The notes beneath the pieces were generated by a model. That model made no database searches, was not told where the DNA came from, and saw only the letters and a list, made by a program, of their open reading frames with translations. Of a stretch of 64,000 nucleotides of DNA, positions 17,658 to 26,099 are shown in pieces. Origin of the DNA: Cohnella silvisoli (lineage in GTDB: Bacteria; Bacillota; Bacilli; Paenibacillales; Paenibacillaceae); NCBI RefSeq assembly GCF_021190915.1, contig NZ_JAIOAP010000006.1:62001-126000 (forward strand), given 5' to 3'. Numbering within the stretch: position 1 is the stretch's first letter; every line of letters begins with the position of its first letter. The position numbers and the translations under genes were made by a program.

Positions 17658-18755
17658 ATGCGATACCGAAAAGCACTTCTGTTCGCGCTCCTGTTATCGA
17701 TGTTATGCGGCGTTAACGGTTGCGGTTTCAAAGACATAGACAAAAGGTTTTTCGTTGTTGCGATGGGAATCGACCGCGGCAGCAAGCCTAGCACTTACCG
17801 GGTAACGCTTAGACTGGCCATCCCCACCTCCAAAATCGAGAGCGGGGAGGCCAAAACCGAACTTGAATCCATCGAAGCCCCGACCATCGCCGAATCCGTA
17901 CGCCATATTAAATCGCTAGTCGATAAGGAATTGGATTTCGGCCATTGCCGCGTTATTCTATTCGGCAAATCGTTAATGGAAAGAGGCGTGGATGAACCTC
18001 TAAAATGGCTATCCCGCCGCAGGGACATTCAAATGGTGGCCTTCTTGGGAATGGCCGAGCCAAATTCCTTCCATGTCCTCAAATTGCATCCTCAATCCGA
18101 GCGCTATCCAGGCAATGCCCTGTTCCTATCTTTCGGAAGCGAAGGAACGGAGTCTTCCTACTCCGTAACGGAATACTTGTTCGATTGGGCACGCCGACAG
18201 TCGGAAACCGGTAAAGACGGCTACTTGCCGATCGTTAGAAGGGATATCGACAGCAATTCCTACCGAGTGGACAAAGTCGCTTTCCTGGACAAAAAAAAGC
18301 TGCGCCTCTGCTTGAATTCGGAGGAGACGCAGCTCTTCAACATATCGGCCAAACATTACGATAAGTCCGTCATCGCCATTCCTTTTCAAGGTACGAGGGT
18401 TGTATTGGCCCTCTCGCAAGTGAAGACGCGAACGAATATCAGCCATTCGGATATCCCGGAAATCACTTTTCATATCCGTGCCACGGGCTTCATGGAAGAG
18501 AGCCCTCCGAATTTCTTAGGGGGAGACATGCAGCAAATCCAAAAACATATGCAAACGGAATTCAACAACCAGTTGGAAGACCTATTGTACAAGGTCCGCG
18601 ACGCAGGGGTGGATCCTTACGGTTTCGGGCTTCATTACTTAGCGACTTACTTCGGCCGAAGCAACGAATGGAATCATTGGATGGCGGCTTATCCCTCCGT
18701 TAAATTCCATGTCCAAAGCCGGATCGTCATCGCCAAACCCGGCCTCATTCGATAG
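17658..18755 (+). CDS. Spore germination lipoprotein, GerC family (C subunit)
   Basis: A 365-residue GerAC-type lipoprotein. The signal peptide ends in a lipobox, GVNGC, so the mature protein starts at about Cys22. The start of the mature chain, DIDKRFFVVAMGIDRG, and the EAPTIAESVRHIKSLVDKEL segment with its HCRVILFG strand are family landmarks. The C-terminal domain keeps the DPYGFGLHY motif. It is anchored on the outer face of the inner spore membrane and completes the receptor. GAGGAG precedes the ATG. The stop is four bases from the convergent gerM stop. Confidence 0.93.
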   Translation: MRYRKALLFALLLSMLCGVNGCGFKDIDKRFFVVAMGIDRGSKPSTYRVTLRLAIPTSKIESGEAKTELESIEAPTIAESVRHIKSLVDKELDFGHCRVILFGKSLMERGVDEPLKWLSRRRDIQMVAFLGMAEPNSFHVLKLHPQSERYPGNALFLSFGSEGTESSYSVTEYLFDWARRQSETGKDGYLPIVRRDIDSNSYRVDKVAFLDKKKLRLCLNSEETQLFNISAKHYDKSVIAIPFQGTRVVLALSQVKTRTNISHSDIPEITFHIRATGFMEESPPNFLGGDMQQIQKHMQTEFNNQLEDLLYKVRDAGVDPYGFGLHYLATYFGRSNEWNHWMAAYPSVKFHVQSRIVIAKPGLIR

Positions 18756-18759
18756 TCGT

Positions 18760-19833
18760 TTACCTGACAAGCGCGTTAATGCTTGTCGGGCGAATGACGG
18801 GGTGATCATAGGAACGATTGTCCGAATCTACCAATGAGTCGTCTCCGTTCATGACAACTCTAACCTGAGGCATTCCGGTTGCTTCGGATAAAGTAAGGAC
18901 GAGCGCTTCCATCATCTCTGAAGGAACGGGCGACTGAGGCATCCAACCCGCATCTTGCAAAGATACGCTTACGGTATCCGCCATTTGCGTTAGTTTCTCG
19001 ATCGTCATGTCCGAGGTCAGTACCGGCTTTAAGGCTTTCGATTTTTGAGGCCCAAGTATCAGTTGCTCTAGCGCCGCTTTGGCTGGGTTGGCTTGGCGGT
19101 TAATGAGACGGGTTACCGGCACGAAGTAACCTTCGCCTTCAGCGGATTGGGCCGAGAAATACAAGGTGACCGCCATAGAGCGATTGACCTGTACTCCTTG
19201 CCCTGTCTCCAGATTTATGCCTACGCCGCGAGTGAGCACTTGATCAATGGGTAACCCTGAGGAAGTGAGAGATGTCAACGGCTTGCCTGCTGCGGAAAGC
19301 TTCACCTTGTCGATTCCCGGTATTTCCGTCAAAGTCCACACGAGCGCTTCAAGCACCTTCCGTTCTTGCGAGGCTATAGAACTAGGAAATGGAGCTGCAA
19401 AATCAATGGAAATCGAACCTTCAGACTTATTCTCGGTAACCGAGCTTACTTTCGTTCCTGCGGGCAACACTGCTGTAAATCCAGGCGGAAGTTGATCCGC
19501 GAGCTGTTCATTTGCGGTCATCCAAGTGATGGCTTCTTCGGCGGAAGACCGAGGCGATGATTGTTCCGCATCCATTCTCATGGATATCGGAGCAAGGTAC
19601 CCGTTGCGATCAAGCAAGTAAACGGTCACAACGTCGGTCGCTTTAGTGTCGTGAGCGGTGACGGTGTCGTTCAACATCGTCTGCTCGACGGAGGATGGCG
19701 GCGGGTCTATGCTTGCAGTCTCATCCTTGGCCGTACCCGGACCGCGGCCGCATGCGGATAATAGGGGCAGAAGCAGCAGCAAAGCCCCCCATCTCATCAA
19801 CCATTTGTTTCGGTAGGACATTTTTCTCATCAT
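18760..19833 (-). CDS. gerM: GerM-type sporulation/germination lipoprotein with two GerMN domains
   Basis: A 357-residue lipoprotein. A basic start and hydrophobic segment end in LLSAC, so the mature chain starts at about Cys28. Two GerMN domains follow (roughly 65-190 and 205-330), each with TVYLLDRNG- or TLYFSAQS-like openings and an ITWM/LEQLILGP helix. In B. subtilis GerM is needed for normal sporulation and contributes to the forespore-mother cell channel. GGGAGG sits 6 or 9 bases before two adjacent ATG codons; either may be used. A sigma-E-like promoter lies upstream. Confidence 0.92.
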   Translation of the reverse strand: MMRKMSYRNKWLMRWGALLLLLPLLSACGRGPGTAKDETASIDPPPSSVEQTMLNDTVTAHDTKATDVVTVYLLDRNGYLAPISMRMDAEQSSPRSSAEEAITWMTANEQLADQLPPGFTAVLPAGTKVSSVTENKSEGSISIDFAAPFPSSIASQERKVLEALVWTLTEIPGIDKVKLSAAGKPLTSLTSSGLPIDQVLTRGVGINLETGQGVQVNRSMAVTLYFSAQSAEGEGYFVPVTRLINRQANPAKAALEQLILGPQKSKALKPVLTSDMTIEKLTQMADTVSVSLQDAGWMPQSPVPSEMMEALVLTLSEATGMPQVRVVMNGDDSLVDSDNRSYDHPVIRPTSINALVR

Positions 19834-19926
19834 TAAAATCCTCCCATCTTCGTATTTATAAGGGTGGGCCGCCGTTCCACCGGCTTCCCATTTGTAGTAC
19901 TATGTATACGAGCCCCCGGAACAATT

Positions 19927-19956
19927 ATGTATGTTTGTCCCGCTCAAGTTCATGAC
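19927..19956 (-). promoter_or_regulatory. Candidate sigma-E promoter of gerM
   Basis: On the minus strand CATACATA (19927-19934) matches the sigma-E -10 consensus CATACAHT at 7 of 8 positions. TCATGAA lies 15 bases upstream and matches the -35 consensus KMATATT at 4 of 7. gerM of B. subtilis is mother-cell expressed, which fits. Confidence 0.35.
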
Positions 19957-19989
19957 TGAGGCCAATGGCTTCGGAAAGAGGTGTTGTTC

Positions 19990-20538
19990 ATGTCCCAACC
20001 GAACGTGTATCGTCTTAACAGCAAGGAAGTATCCAAAGCAACAGAGCAATGGCTAATGAAACGCGGAGTGAACAAGGAACAGATCGGACAGTTAGTTATG
20101 CTGCTGCAAAAAGATTATTTCCCTGAACTGACGCTGGCAGAATGCGTCCTTAACGTGGAGTCGGTATTATCCAAGCGCGAAGTGCAGAACGCGGTGCTTA
20201 CCGGTATCCAGCTTGATATGCTCGCCGAAGAAGGCAAACTGCTGCCTCCTCTGCAAGATATGATTTCTTATGACGAAGGCTTATACGGTTGCGATGAAAT
20301 ATTAGCGCTAAGTATTGTAAATGTATACGGAAGCATTGGATTTACGAATTTCGGTTACATCGACAAACTTAAGCCCGGCGTCCTGAAAAAATTAAACGAC
20401 AAAAACAGCGGCGAAATCCATACATTTCTTGACGATATCGTAGGTGCGATTGCAGCTGCCGCATCTAGCCGGATCGCCCATCGCAAACAAGCGGAACGCG
20501 AAGCGGTCGAGGAAGCGTTGCAAGAAGGCGCGAAGTAG
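19990..20538 (+). CDS. Phosphatidylglycerophosphatase A family protein (YutG-like)
   Basis: A 182-residue protein of the PgpA family but without the membrane helices of the proteobacterial enzyme, as in B. subtilis YutG. The conserved core is visible: DEILALSIVNVYGSIGFTNF, then GYIDKLKPG and FLDDIVGAIAAAAS. The family removes phosphate from phosphatidylglycerophosphate or a related substrate; the reaction here is inferred. The ATG at 19990 is 6 bases after GAGGTG; an in-frame GTG further up overlaps that site. The last codons overlap a tandem repeat (20532-20657). Confidence 0.85.
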   Translation: MSQPNVYRLNSKEVSKATEQWLMKRGVNKEQIGQLVMLLQKDYFPELTLAECVLNVESVLSKREVQNAVLTGIQLDMLAEEGKLLPPLQDMISYDEGLYGCDEILALSIVNVYGSIGFTNFGYIDKLKPGVLKKLNDKNSGEIHTFLDDIVGAIAAAASSRIAHRKQAEREAVEEALQEGAK

Positions 20539-20657
20539 GTTGCAACCTTCCCTTTCGCTGATCTGCCTCTGTGGAGCGGAGTAGGTTATACCCTTCTCTT
20601 CGCTTATCTGCCTCTGTTGGAGCGGAGTAGGTTATACCCTTCTCTTCGCTTATCTGC
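20532..20657. repeat. 46-bp tandem repeat, about 2.7 copies, overlapping the pgpA-like 3' end
   Basis: Units start at 20532, 20579 and 20625 with GA(A)GTAGGTT and run through CTTCGCTTATCTGCCTCTGT and GGAGCG. The first unit is more diverged and contains the stop codon of the preceding gene. Units two and three are almost identical. No protein or hairpin function is evident. Confidence 0.8.
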
Positions 20658-20691
20658 CGACATTTAGCTGCTTCAGAGGTTACTACTTAGG

Positions 20692-20718
20692 TCTCCCCAA
20701 ATCCGGGGAGATTTTTTT
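20692..20718 (+). terminator. Terminator of the pgpA-like gene
   Basis: TCTCCCC and GGGGAGA form a 7-bp stem followed by seven T residues and TCTTTG. Confidence 0.85.
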
Positions 20719-20900
20719 CTTTGTTTTTATAGGAATTTGAAAAACCTCACAGCGAAATAGGTGTCATTTCCACCCTTCTCAAACAATACCTCCTCGTATC
20801 TCCTCGCTAACTTCTGCTCTTCACGGACAATTCAGCTTCTGATCGACCTAAGTAGGAGTAGTAACGAAAAAACCGACTAATTCACACGTGTTAGGGTGCT

Positions 20901-20937
20901 GCGGGGAGCAGCGGGGGGCAGCGGGGGGCAGCGGGGG
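20901..20937 (+). repeat. 10-bp G-rich tandem repeat with G-quadruplex pattern
   Basis: GCGGGGAGCA followed by two exact GCGGGGGGCA units and a partial fourth. Four runs of four or more G are separated by 6, 4 and 4 bases, which satisfies the usual G-quadruplex pattern on the plus strand. It joins a degenerate first unit of the 51-bp repeat to its five regular copies. Confidence 0.75.
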
Positions 20938-20940
20938 AGA

Positions 20941-21175
20941 AATTGTGCTAAAAAATCGAGTAATTCATGCGTGACGCTACCCTCCCGAGTGGGAATTGTG
21001 CTAATAAATCGAGTAATTCATGCGTGACGGGGCTCCCGAGTGGAAATTGTGCTAATAAATCGAGTAATTCATGTGTGGTGGGGCTGCCGAGGAGGAATTG
21101 TGCTAAAAAATCGAGTAACTTGCGCGTGACGGGGCTGCCGAGGAGGAATTGTGCTAAAAAATCGAGTAATTTCTA
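20941..21175. repeat. 51-bp intergenic minisatellite, five copies
   Basis: AATTGTGCTAA starts at 20941, 20994, 21045, 21096 and 21147, giving periods of 53, 51, 51 and 51 bases. Each unit continues with AAATCGAGTAA, a CGTG segment and a G-rich GGGGCTGCCGAGG-type end. A degenerate extra unit is visible at about 20865-20903. A frame reads through because 51 is a multiple of three, but nothing suggests translation. The rest of the region to 21451 holds only an inverted repeat GCGCCGT/ACGGCGC (21272-21308). Confidence 0.9.
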
Positions 21176-21451
21176 TTCCGTAGCACACTGCCACTAGTTT
21201 ACTCCTAAAATCGCTTTTTCCGACTTTGACGAGGATGTATGTTGCTCGCCATGCGCAAAATAATCGATTACGCGCCGTTCTTTCGGGGGATACCCGGAGG
21301 GACGGCGCTATTTAATTGTAAAGGGGATGCGATGAATCAAATCGATCGTTTTTGAGGTTATTCATGGATAATGGTTTGAGGAGCACCTTACTACTTAGTT
21401 CTCCCTGTATTGGAAGTTGTTCCACGTGCGATTAATCGGATTTTTTCTGTT

Positions 21452-22468
21452 TTATACGGTTAGACGATAACGGATCCGGGAGAGTCCTTCCGGCGAAGAT
21501 TCCGACTCCAGACGGATAACGATCCCGCGCCGTTCCATTCGAATAAGATGGGCTATCGTTTCCGCGAGCGCGAACCTAAGCTGGTGGGCATTGTTCCTAA
21601 GCCGGGGGCTAAACAATAGCTCGCATACCTCGAACGCGGATTTATCCTCATTACCGATTATTTCCGCCATCTTCATCAACCGGTGTTCGTGATGGTCTAT
21701 AAGTTCCTCTATACGCTGCCGAAACAACGAAAACGGATCCCGATGTCCCGGGAAAACCATCTTGACCTCAAGCGGCAACATCTCCTGCAAGCTGTTCAGG
21801 AAAGAGCCTAGCGGGTCGGGATCTCCGCCTGGCATCCAACCGATATTCGGCGAGATGTCCGGCAATATCTGATCGCCGCACAGCAGCCAGCCGGACACGC
21901 TATCGTAGAAGATCAGATGTCCGGGAGCATGGCCTTCCCCCATCAGGACGTTCCATTCCACTCCGCCCATTCCGAATGTTCCGCCCGGCTGCAAGATCGA
22001 CAAATCCGCCGGTTGCGGAGACACCTTTTCCCGAAATCCACGCATGTGCTCTCTCATATCTTCCGTCAATTCCGGAGCCATCCCATGCATGAGGAATGCC
22101 TCGGTCAACTCATCGGAGAAAGCTTCGTGCTCGCTCCACAGCCTATTGGCACTGTCAAGGGCAACTTGGGATAGATAAACAGTCGCGTCCGTTCGCTGCT
22201 GAAACCAACCCGCCATTCCAAAATGGTCGGGATGATGATGGGTTACCACGATAGTTCGAATATCCTGCCAACGGATTTCGTATTCCGACATGACTGCGAG
22301 CCAGAAATGTTCGGTTTCATTCGTATGCAAACCCGGATCGATAAGCGTCCAGCCATTCTCCTCTGGCAAAAGATAGGCGTTTACCCATTTCAGCGAGAAA
22401 GGTAACGGAACTTTAACCTGCAACCAGCCATTCGCAAGCTCTGTAACTGCTTTGATGCTTTCGTTCAT
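21452..22468 (-). CDS. MBL-fold metallo-hydrolase
   Basis: A 338-residue member of the metallo-beta-lactamase superfamily. The metal motif HHHPDH (in VVTHHHPDHFGMAGW, about residue 80) is complete, with the later His in GHAPGH, Asp in CGDQIL and His in FPGHRDPF. Many relatives hydrolyse thioesters such as glutathione or CoA conjugates, but the substrate is not clear. A roughly 90-residue helical C-terminal extension follows the catalytic domain. Its start overlaps the methyltransferase stop by four bases (ATGA), so the two are coupled. Confidence 0.9.
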   Translation of the reverse strand: MNESIKAVTELANGWLQVKVPLPFSLKWVNAYLLPEENGWTLIDPGLHTNETEHFWLAVMSEYEIRWQDIRTIVVTHHHPDHFGMAGWFQQRTDATVYLSQVALDSANRLWSEHEAFSDELTEAFLMHGMAPELTEDMREHMRGFREKVSPQPADLSILQPGGTFGMGGVEWNVLMGEGHAPGHLIFYDSVSGWLLCGDQILPDISPNIGWMPGGDPDPLGSFLNSLQEMLPLEVKMVFPGHRDPFSLFRQRIEELIDHHEHRLMKMAEIIGNEDKSAFEVCELLFSPRLRNNAHQLRFALAETIAHLIRMERRGIVIRLESESSPEGLSRIRYRLTV

Positions 22469-23226
22469 CCCAATCGTCTCCCCAATAGAATAAGACGTTT
22501 GGAGCTGTTCGCCGCATAAGCGCTGCCATCGTAGTCGCCGTATGCTCGATCTAGCACAAGCCCCGTTTCCGCCAGCATTTGCTCGAATTGCTCAAAGCCG
22601 ATAAGCCGGACACGCTCCTCGTATCGTCGGCTCTCGCCTAAGTTGCCCTTTTCGTCCGCAGGCGGTGTCACTATTATTTTCTTGACGATGAAATCATCTT
22701 CAATCGTACGCTTCTCCGTTATCCGTAAACCCGTAGGTCCGTCCACCCGCTCCGATACCGGAACCAAGCATCGCTTAATGTATGCCGGATTCAAGTAATC
22801 GATTAGATAACGGCCGTTCGGCCTCAAAACCCGTTTCATCTCTTGCAATACGCGGACGTTATCCTGGAAATCATCGAAATAACCGAAAGAAGTGAAGAAG
22901 TTCACGGTAGCTTCAAAGGATTCGCTGCCAAACGGTAGTTGCCTCATATCCCCGTTAACCCAAACGATGCATCCATCAGGATCATTTTGTCGCGCCTCGG
23001 CCAGCAGAACTTCGGACAAATCCAATCCGGTCACTTCATAACCAAGCGCTTTGAGCGCTTGCGCATGACGTCCTGTCCCGCAGCCGATGTCGAGCACGGG
23101 ACAACCGGGCCGTAATTTCATCCATTCCATCATCTCGCCGATTTCTCTCTCCGCATTTTCCCGGTTTCGATGGCGGTAGACGATTTTATAGTCCTCGCCG
23201 AAACTTGTGGTAAACCAATCTCCCAT
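22465..23226 (-). CDS. Class I SAM-dependent methyltransferase
   Basis: A 253-residue Rossmann-fold methyltransferase. Motif I is VLDIGCGTGRHAQAL (about 45-60), followed by VTGLDLSE and a motif with WVNGDMRQLPF. A mixed C-terminal region may bind the acceptor. The substrate is unknown; it is transcribed with an MBL-fold hydrolase. AGGAG precedes the ATG. It is transcribed away from the spore-coat ATP-grasp array, which starts 358 bases away on the other strand. Confidence 0.9.
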   Translation of the reverse strand: MGDWFTTSFGEDYKIVYRHRNRENAEREIGEMMEWMKLRPGCPVLDIGCGTGRHAQALKALGYEVTGLDLSEVLLAEARQNDPDGCIVWVNGDMRQLPFGSESFEATVNFFTSFGYFDDFQDNVRVLQEMKRVLRPNGRYLIDYLNPAYIKRCLVPVSERVDGPTGLRITEKRTIEDDFIVKKIIVTPPADEKGNLGESRRYEERVRLIGFEQFEQMLAETGLVLDRAYGDYDGSAYAANSSKRLILLGRRLG

Positions 23227-23584
23227 GAGTCTTTTACTCCTTTTATGCTTTGTTGCCCTTAAGAATTAACAATCATTAATTTCCATCATAACATCATTCC
23301 TACACCAAGTCCCAATCCGATAAGGGCAATCACCGATAGATAGATGTCCTCATATGATGTTGTATTCCAGGCATAACGGCTTCACCGCCTTCATGACAAC
23401 AATCAGCGAGCGCCCAAAGCGCCTATGACTGCTGCACTTGGGTACGGGATAAACGTTATGCTCAGGTGATTCAGAAAAGGGTGGGGACGCAGCTAATACT
23501 TTCTGATTCACTCGCTAGCCCCCGGGAAGGAAGCCTACGAGAGCCTTCACCACGACACACGCAAAGGTGGAAGGAGTACGAAAC
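23227..23584. other. Intergenic region upstream of the YheCD array
   Basis: No gene is supported in these 358 bases. TCATATG (23350-23356) with CATA (23372-23375) 15 bases later is a partial match to a sigma-E promoter pointing at the array, too weak to call. A 31-codon hydrophobic frame on the minus strand (ending at 23286) has no start and may be a gene remnant. Confidence 0.4.
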
Positions 23585-24952
23585 ATGTCCACCCCGAAAA
23601 TCGACGTCCAGGTCATCAGTTCAAGCATATTGTCCGATGACGTCCTGATGCTGGGGGAATCCCTCATGAAGCAGTTGAAAATACCTGCCCAGCAGCATCT
23701 TGTCTTACAGTTCGGTTCGTTCCGCCATTCCGTCACAATCGTCCCAGTGCCCCGTTATGAAGGTCTGCGAATCAGCCAAACGCTAGCTCGCAGAATGTGT
23801 ATCTTTTCCGGAATACCGCTGCGAATCCAGTACCAGACCGCGACAAGAACACTCGCGCTTGGACCTCTAATCGGCGTACTAATAAGCCGGGATAATTCGC
23901 AGCAGTTGGAAAAACCGTTCGGAGACATCACGATGTTCTGCCGGGAAATGACCGATGCTTGCCGGAGCCAAGGCGCTTACGTGTATTTTTTCACTCCAAG
24001 CGCGATCGGATCAAATCTCTCTTCCGTTGAGGGTTGGGTTTACACTAAGGGATGGCTGAAGATGATGCTTCCGGCACCCGATGTCGTGAACAATCGTCTG
24101 ACTTCCCGCAAGCTCGAAAACAACCCCATCGTTCAGCAGTTCATGAAAGAAATCAAACATCGCTATGGCGCTCATGTGTTCAACGAGAAATTTCTCGACA
24201 AATCCGAAGTGTTCGATGCGCTTAAGAAAGATTCTTCCTTGCAAAAATATTTACCCGAATCCCATTCCCTTCAGAACTATACGATGTTAAAGAGCATGTG
24301 CTCCAGATATAGCGCCGTGTTCCTAAAACCGGTAAGAGGCAGCTTAGGCAAAGGAATCATTCGTCTATCCCGCATCGGTCCTGAGAACTGGCAAGCGTCT
24401 TACGCAACGGTGGGCGGAACGAAAAGACAGACGTACACCAGCCTTGTCAAACTATTCTCAACCATTTCCGGCAAAATGAAAACAGTCCGCTATTTGGTCC
24501 AGCAAGGCCTGACCTTAATCGAAATCGGGGGACGTCCGGTCGATTATCGCGCTTTAACGCAGAAGAACGCGAGCGGCAAATGGGCGATCACCTCGATCGT
24601 CGGCCGGACCGCGGGAACCGATCATTTCGTGTCCAACCTAGCCAGAGGCGGCACACTTTCGACGGTTAGGGAGTCCGTCGCCAAGTCCAATCTTCCCGTC
24701 CAATTTCGGGGAGACGCTTCCTCGCGCCTTCAGAGAGCGGCTTTGGACATCGCCAAGGGTGTAGATACCCATATTCCCGCCCATTTCGGGGAACTCGGAA
24801 TCGATCTGGCACTCGACACCTCCGGTCGCGTCTGGCTGCTAGAAGTAAATTCCAAGCCATCCAAGAACGATAATACACCACTCAAAGAAGGGAAAATCCG
24901 TCCTTCGGTGCGGATGATAATTCAATATGCGCGATTTATATCGGGATTCTAA
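23585..24952 (+). CDS. YheC/YheD-family endospore coat-associated ATP-grasp protein, long form (array gene 1)
   Basis: A 455-residue protein. About 100 N-terminal residues form an extra domain that ends at LGPLIGVL, then comes an ATP-grasp domain of the YheCD type. Visible elements are FLKPVRGSLGKGI (nucleotide-binding Lys and glycine loop), YLVQQGLTLIEI, DYRALTQKN, and the metal-binding LLEVNSKPS near the C-terminus. The size matches B. subtilis YheD, a protein that localises around the forespore; its reaction is unknown. GGAAGGAGT precedes the ATG at 23585; an in-frame GTG upstream overlaps that site. It is the first of five tandem paralogues and overlaps the next by 26 bases. Confidence 0.9.
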   Translation: MSTPKIDVQVISSSILSDDVLMLGESLMKQLKIPAQQHLVLQFGSFRHSVTIVPVPRYEGLRISQTLARRMCIFSGIPLRIQYQTATRTLALGPLIGVLISRDNSQQLEKPFGDITMFCREMTDACRSQGAYVYFFTPSAIGSNLSSVEGWVYTKGWLKMMLPAPDVVNNRLTSRKLENNPIVQQFMKEIKHRYGAHVFNEKFLDKSEVFDALKKDSSLQKYLPESHSLQNYTMLKSMCSRYSAVFLKPVRGSLGKGIIRLSRIGPENWQASYATVGGTKRQTYTSLVKLFSTISGKMKTVRYLVQQGLTLIEIGGRPVDYRALTQKNASGKWAITSIVGRTAGTDHFVSNLARGGTLSTVRESVAKSNLPVQFRGDASSRLQRAALDIAKGVDTHIPAHFGELGIDLALDTSGRVWLLEVNSKPSKNDNTPLKEGKIRPSVRMIIQYARFISGF

Positions 24953-26099
24953 TTCATACGGAATTGCTGGTTCTCAGGCCGCTCTGGGTATTCTCGTATG
25001 CGAGCGCGACGGGAATCCTCCTTTTGCGGAGAGCACGTTCATCAAGCGGCTCAACTTAATCGGCTCGGAAAGCGGGCTGCATTTGTTTGCCTTCGCACCC
25101 TGGACTTGGAATGAACAGAGCGACTCGGTCAAAGGTTGGTTTTGGAACAAACCACAGCACAGGTGGGAATCTAGCGAACAGAAGCTTCCTTCCGTCGTCT
25201 ATGATCGCTCTTGGCCGGATAACGACGAAGAAAAGCAACGTTTCCGTCATGCCTTACGGCGCATTCGCACCGTTAGGAAGCTTACATTTCTAAATGGACG
25301 TCTTCCTAACAAAGGAAAAGTGTACGAAATCCTGTTGCGGGACGCGACATTCAAATCTATTCTTCCGCCGACAGCGCGATACGAAGGCGTGGATTCACTC
25401 GCCTTATGGCTGCAGAAGCACCGCCATGGCGTATTTCTGAAGCCGATTGCCGGCAGCCAAGGCAAACGTGTCGTTTCCGTAATCCGCAAGGAGGACGGAA
25501 CGGTTAGTCTAACCGGCAGGCAAAGCGATAATCGCCCGCTCTCCCTGACTTGCGGGAACGTAACGGAAGCTTTGCGGCGAATTGAACGTTGGATCGGCAT
25601 GCGAACTTACATTATGCAGCCTATGTTGGATTTGCGGGGACCTTTGGGAGAACCGTTCGATTTACGCGCGCTTATTCAGAAAAACGAAAAAGGCCAATGG
25701 ACGATAACCGGGATCGCCGCCCGCTTAGGAGCGACCGGCTCGGTCACGGCCAACTTGCATGGAGGCGGAATTGCCGCGTCGGCAAAAGAAGTGCTCCATC
25801 CCCTTTTCGGAGAACAACGCGGAAACGAGCTGATTCAGGAAATAAGAAAGGTTTCCTTCCTGATCGTCGCTCGGCTGGAAGAAACATTAGGACGATTCGC
25901 CGAAATCGGTTTGGATTACGGGATTGATCGCAGCGCCAAGTTATGGTTTCTGGAGGCAAACTCCAAGCCCGGCCGCTCCGCCATGGGCTCTGCCGACGGT
26001 GAAGCCGCTTATAAAGCCGCAGAGCAACCGCTATCCTATGCCCGATCTATCCTGCTTCGACCACCTGGGAGGGTAATTCATGAGTTTGACCATCTGTAA
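24927..26099 (+). CDS. YheC/YheD-family ATP-grasp protein, short form (array gene 2)
   Basis: A 390-residue paralogue without the N-terminal extra domain; it opens near LGILVCERDGNPP. ATP-grasp elements: FLKPIAGSQGKRV, YIMQPMLDLRG, FDLRALIQKN, and FLEANSKPGR at about residue 348. Length is close to B. subtilis YheC. The glutamine pair seen in the other copies (VQQG) is MQPM here, a local divergence. The ATG at 24927 lies inside the end of gene 1 and has only a weak GGATGA ahead, so translation is probably coupled to gene 1. Confidence 0.88.
   Translation: MRDLYRDSNSYGIAGSQAALGILVCERDGNPPFAESTFIKRLNLIGSESGLHLFAFAPWTWNEQSDSVKGWFWNKPQHRWESSEQKLPSVVYDRSWPDNDEEKQRFRHALRRIRTVRKLTFLNGRLPNKGKVYEILLRDATFKSILPPTARYEGVDSLALWLQKHRHGVFLKPIAGSQGKRVVSVIRKEDGTVSLTGRQSDNRPLSLTCGNVTEALRRIERWIGMRTYIMQPMLDLRGPLGEPFDLRALIQKNEKGQWTITGIAARLGATGSVTANLHGGGIAASAKEVLHPLFGEQRGNELIQEIRKVSFLIVARLEETLGRFAEIGLDYGIDRSAKLWFLEANSKPGRSAMGSADGEAAYKAAEQPLSYARSILLRPPGRVIHEFDHL

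Noticed and set aside
20865..21175. Possible CRISPR array
   Set aside because: The 51-bp units are contiguous with no variable spacers, and no cas gene is present.
20967..21197. Open frame of 76 codons encoding a 17-residue repeat across the 51-bp array
   Set aside because: The frame is open only because the unit is 51 bases and lacks a stop in that phase. There is no ribosome binding site and the composition is not protein-like.
23286..23380. Short hydrophobic minus-strand frame ending in LSVIALIGLGLGVGMML
   Set aside because: About 31 codons with no usable start or ribosome binding site. It may be a remnant of a membrane protein but is too short to call.
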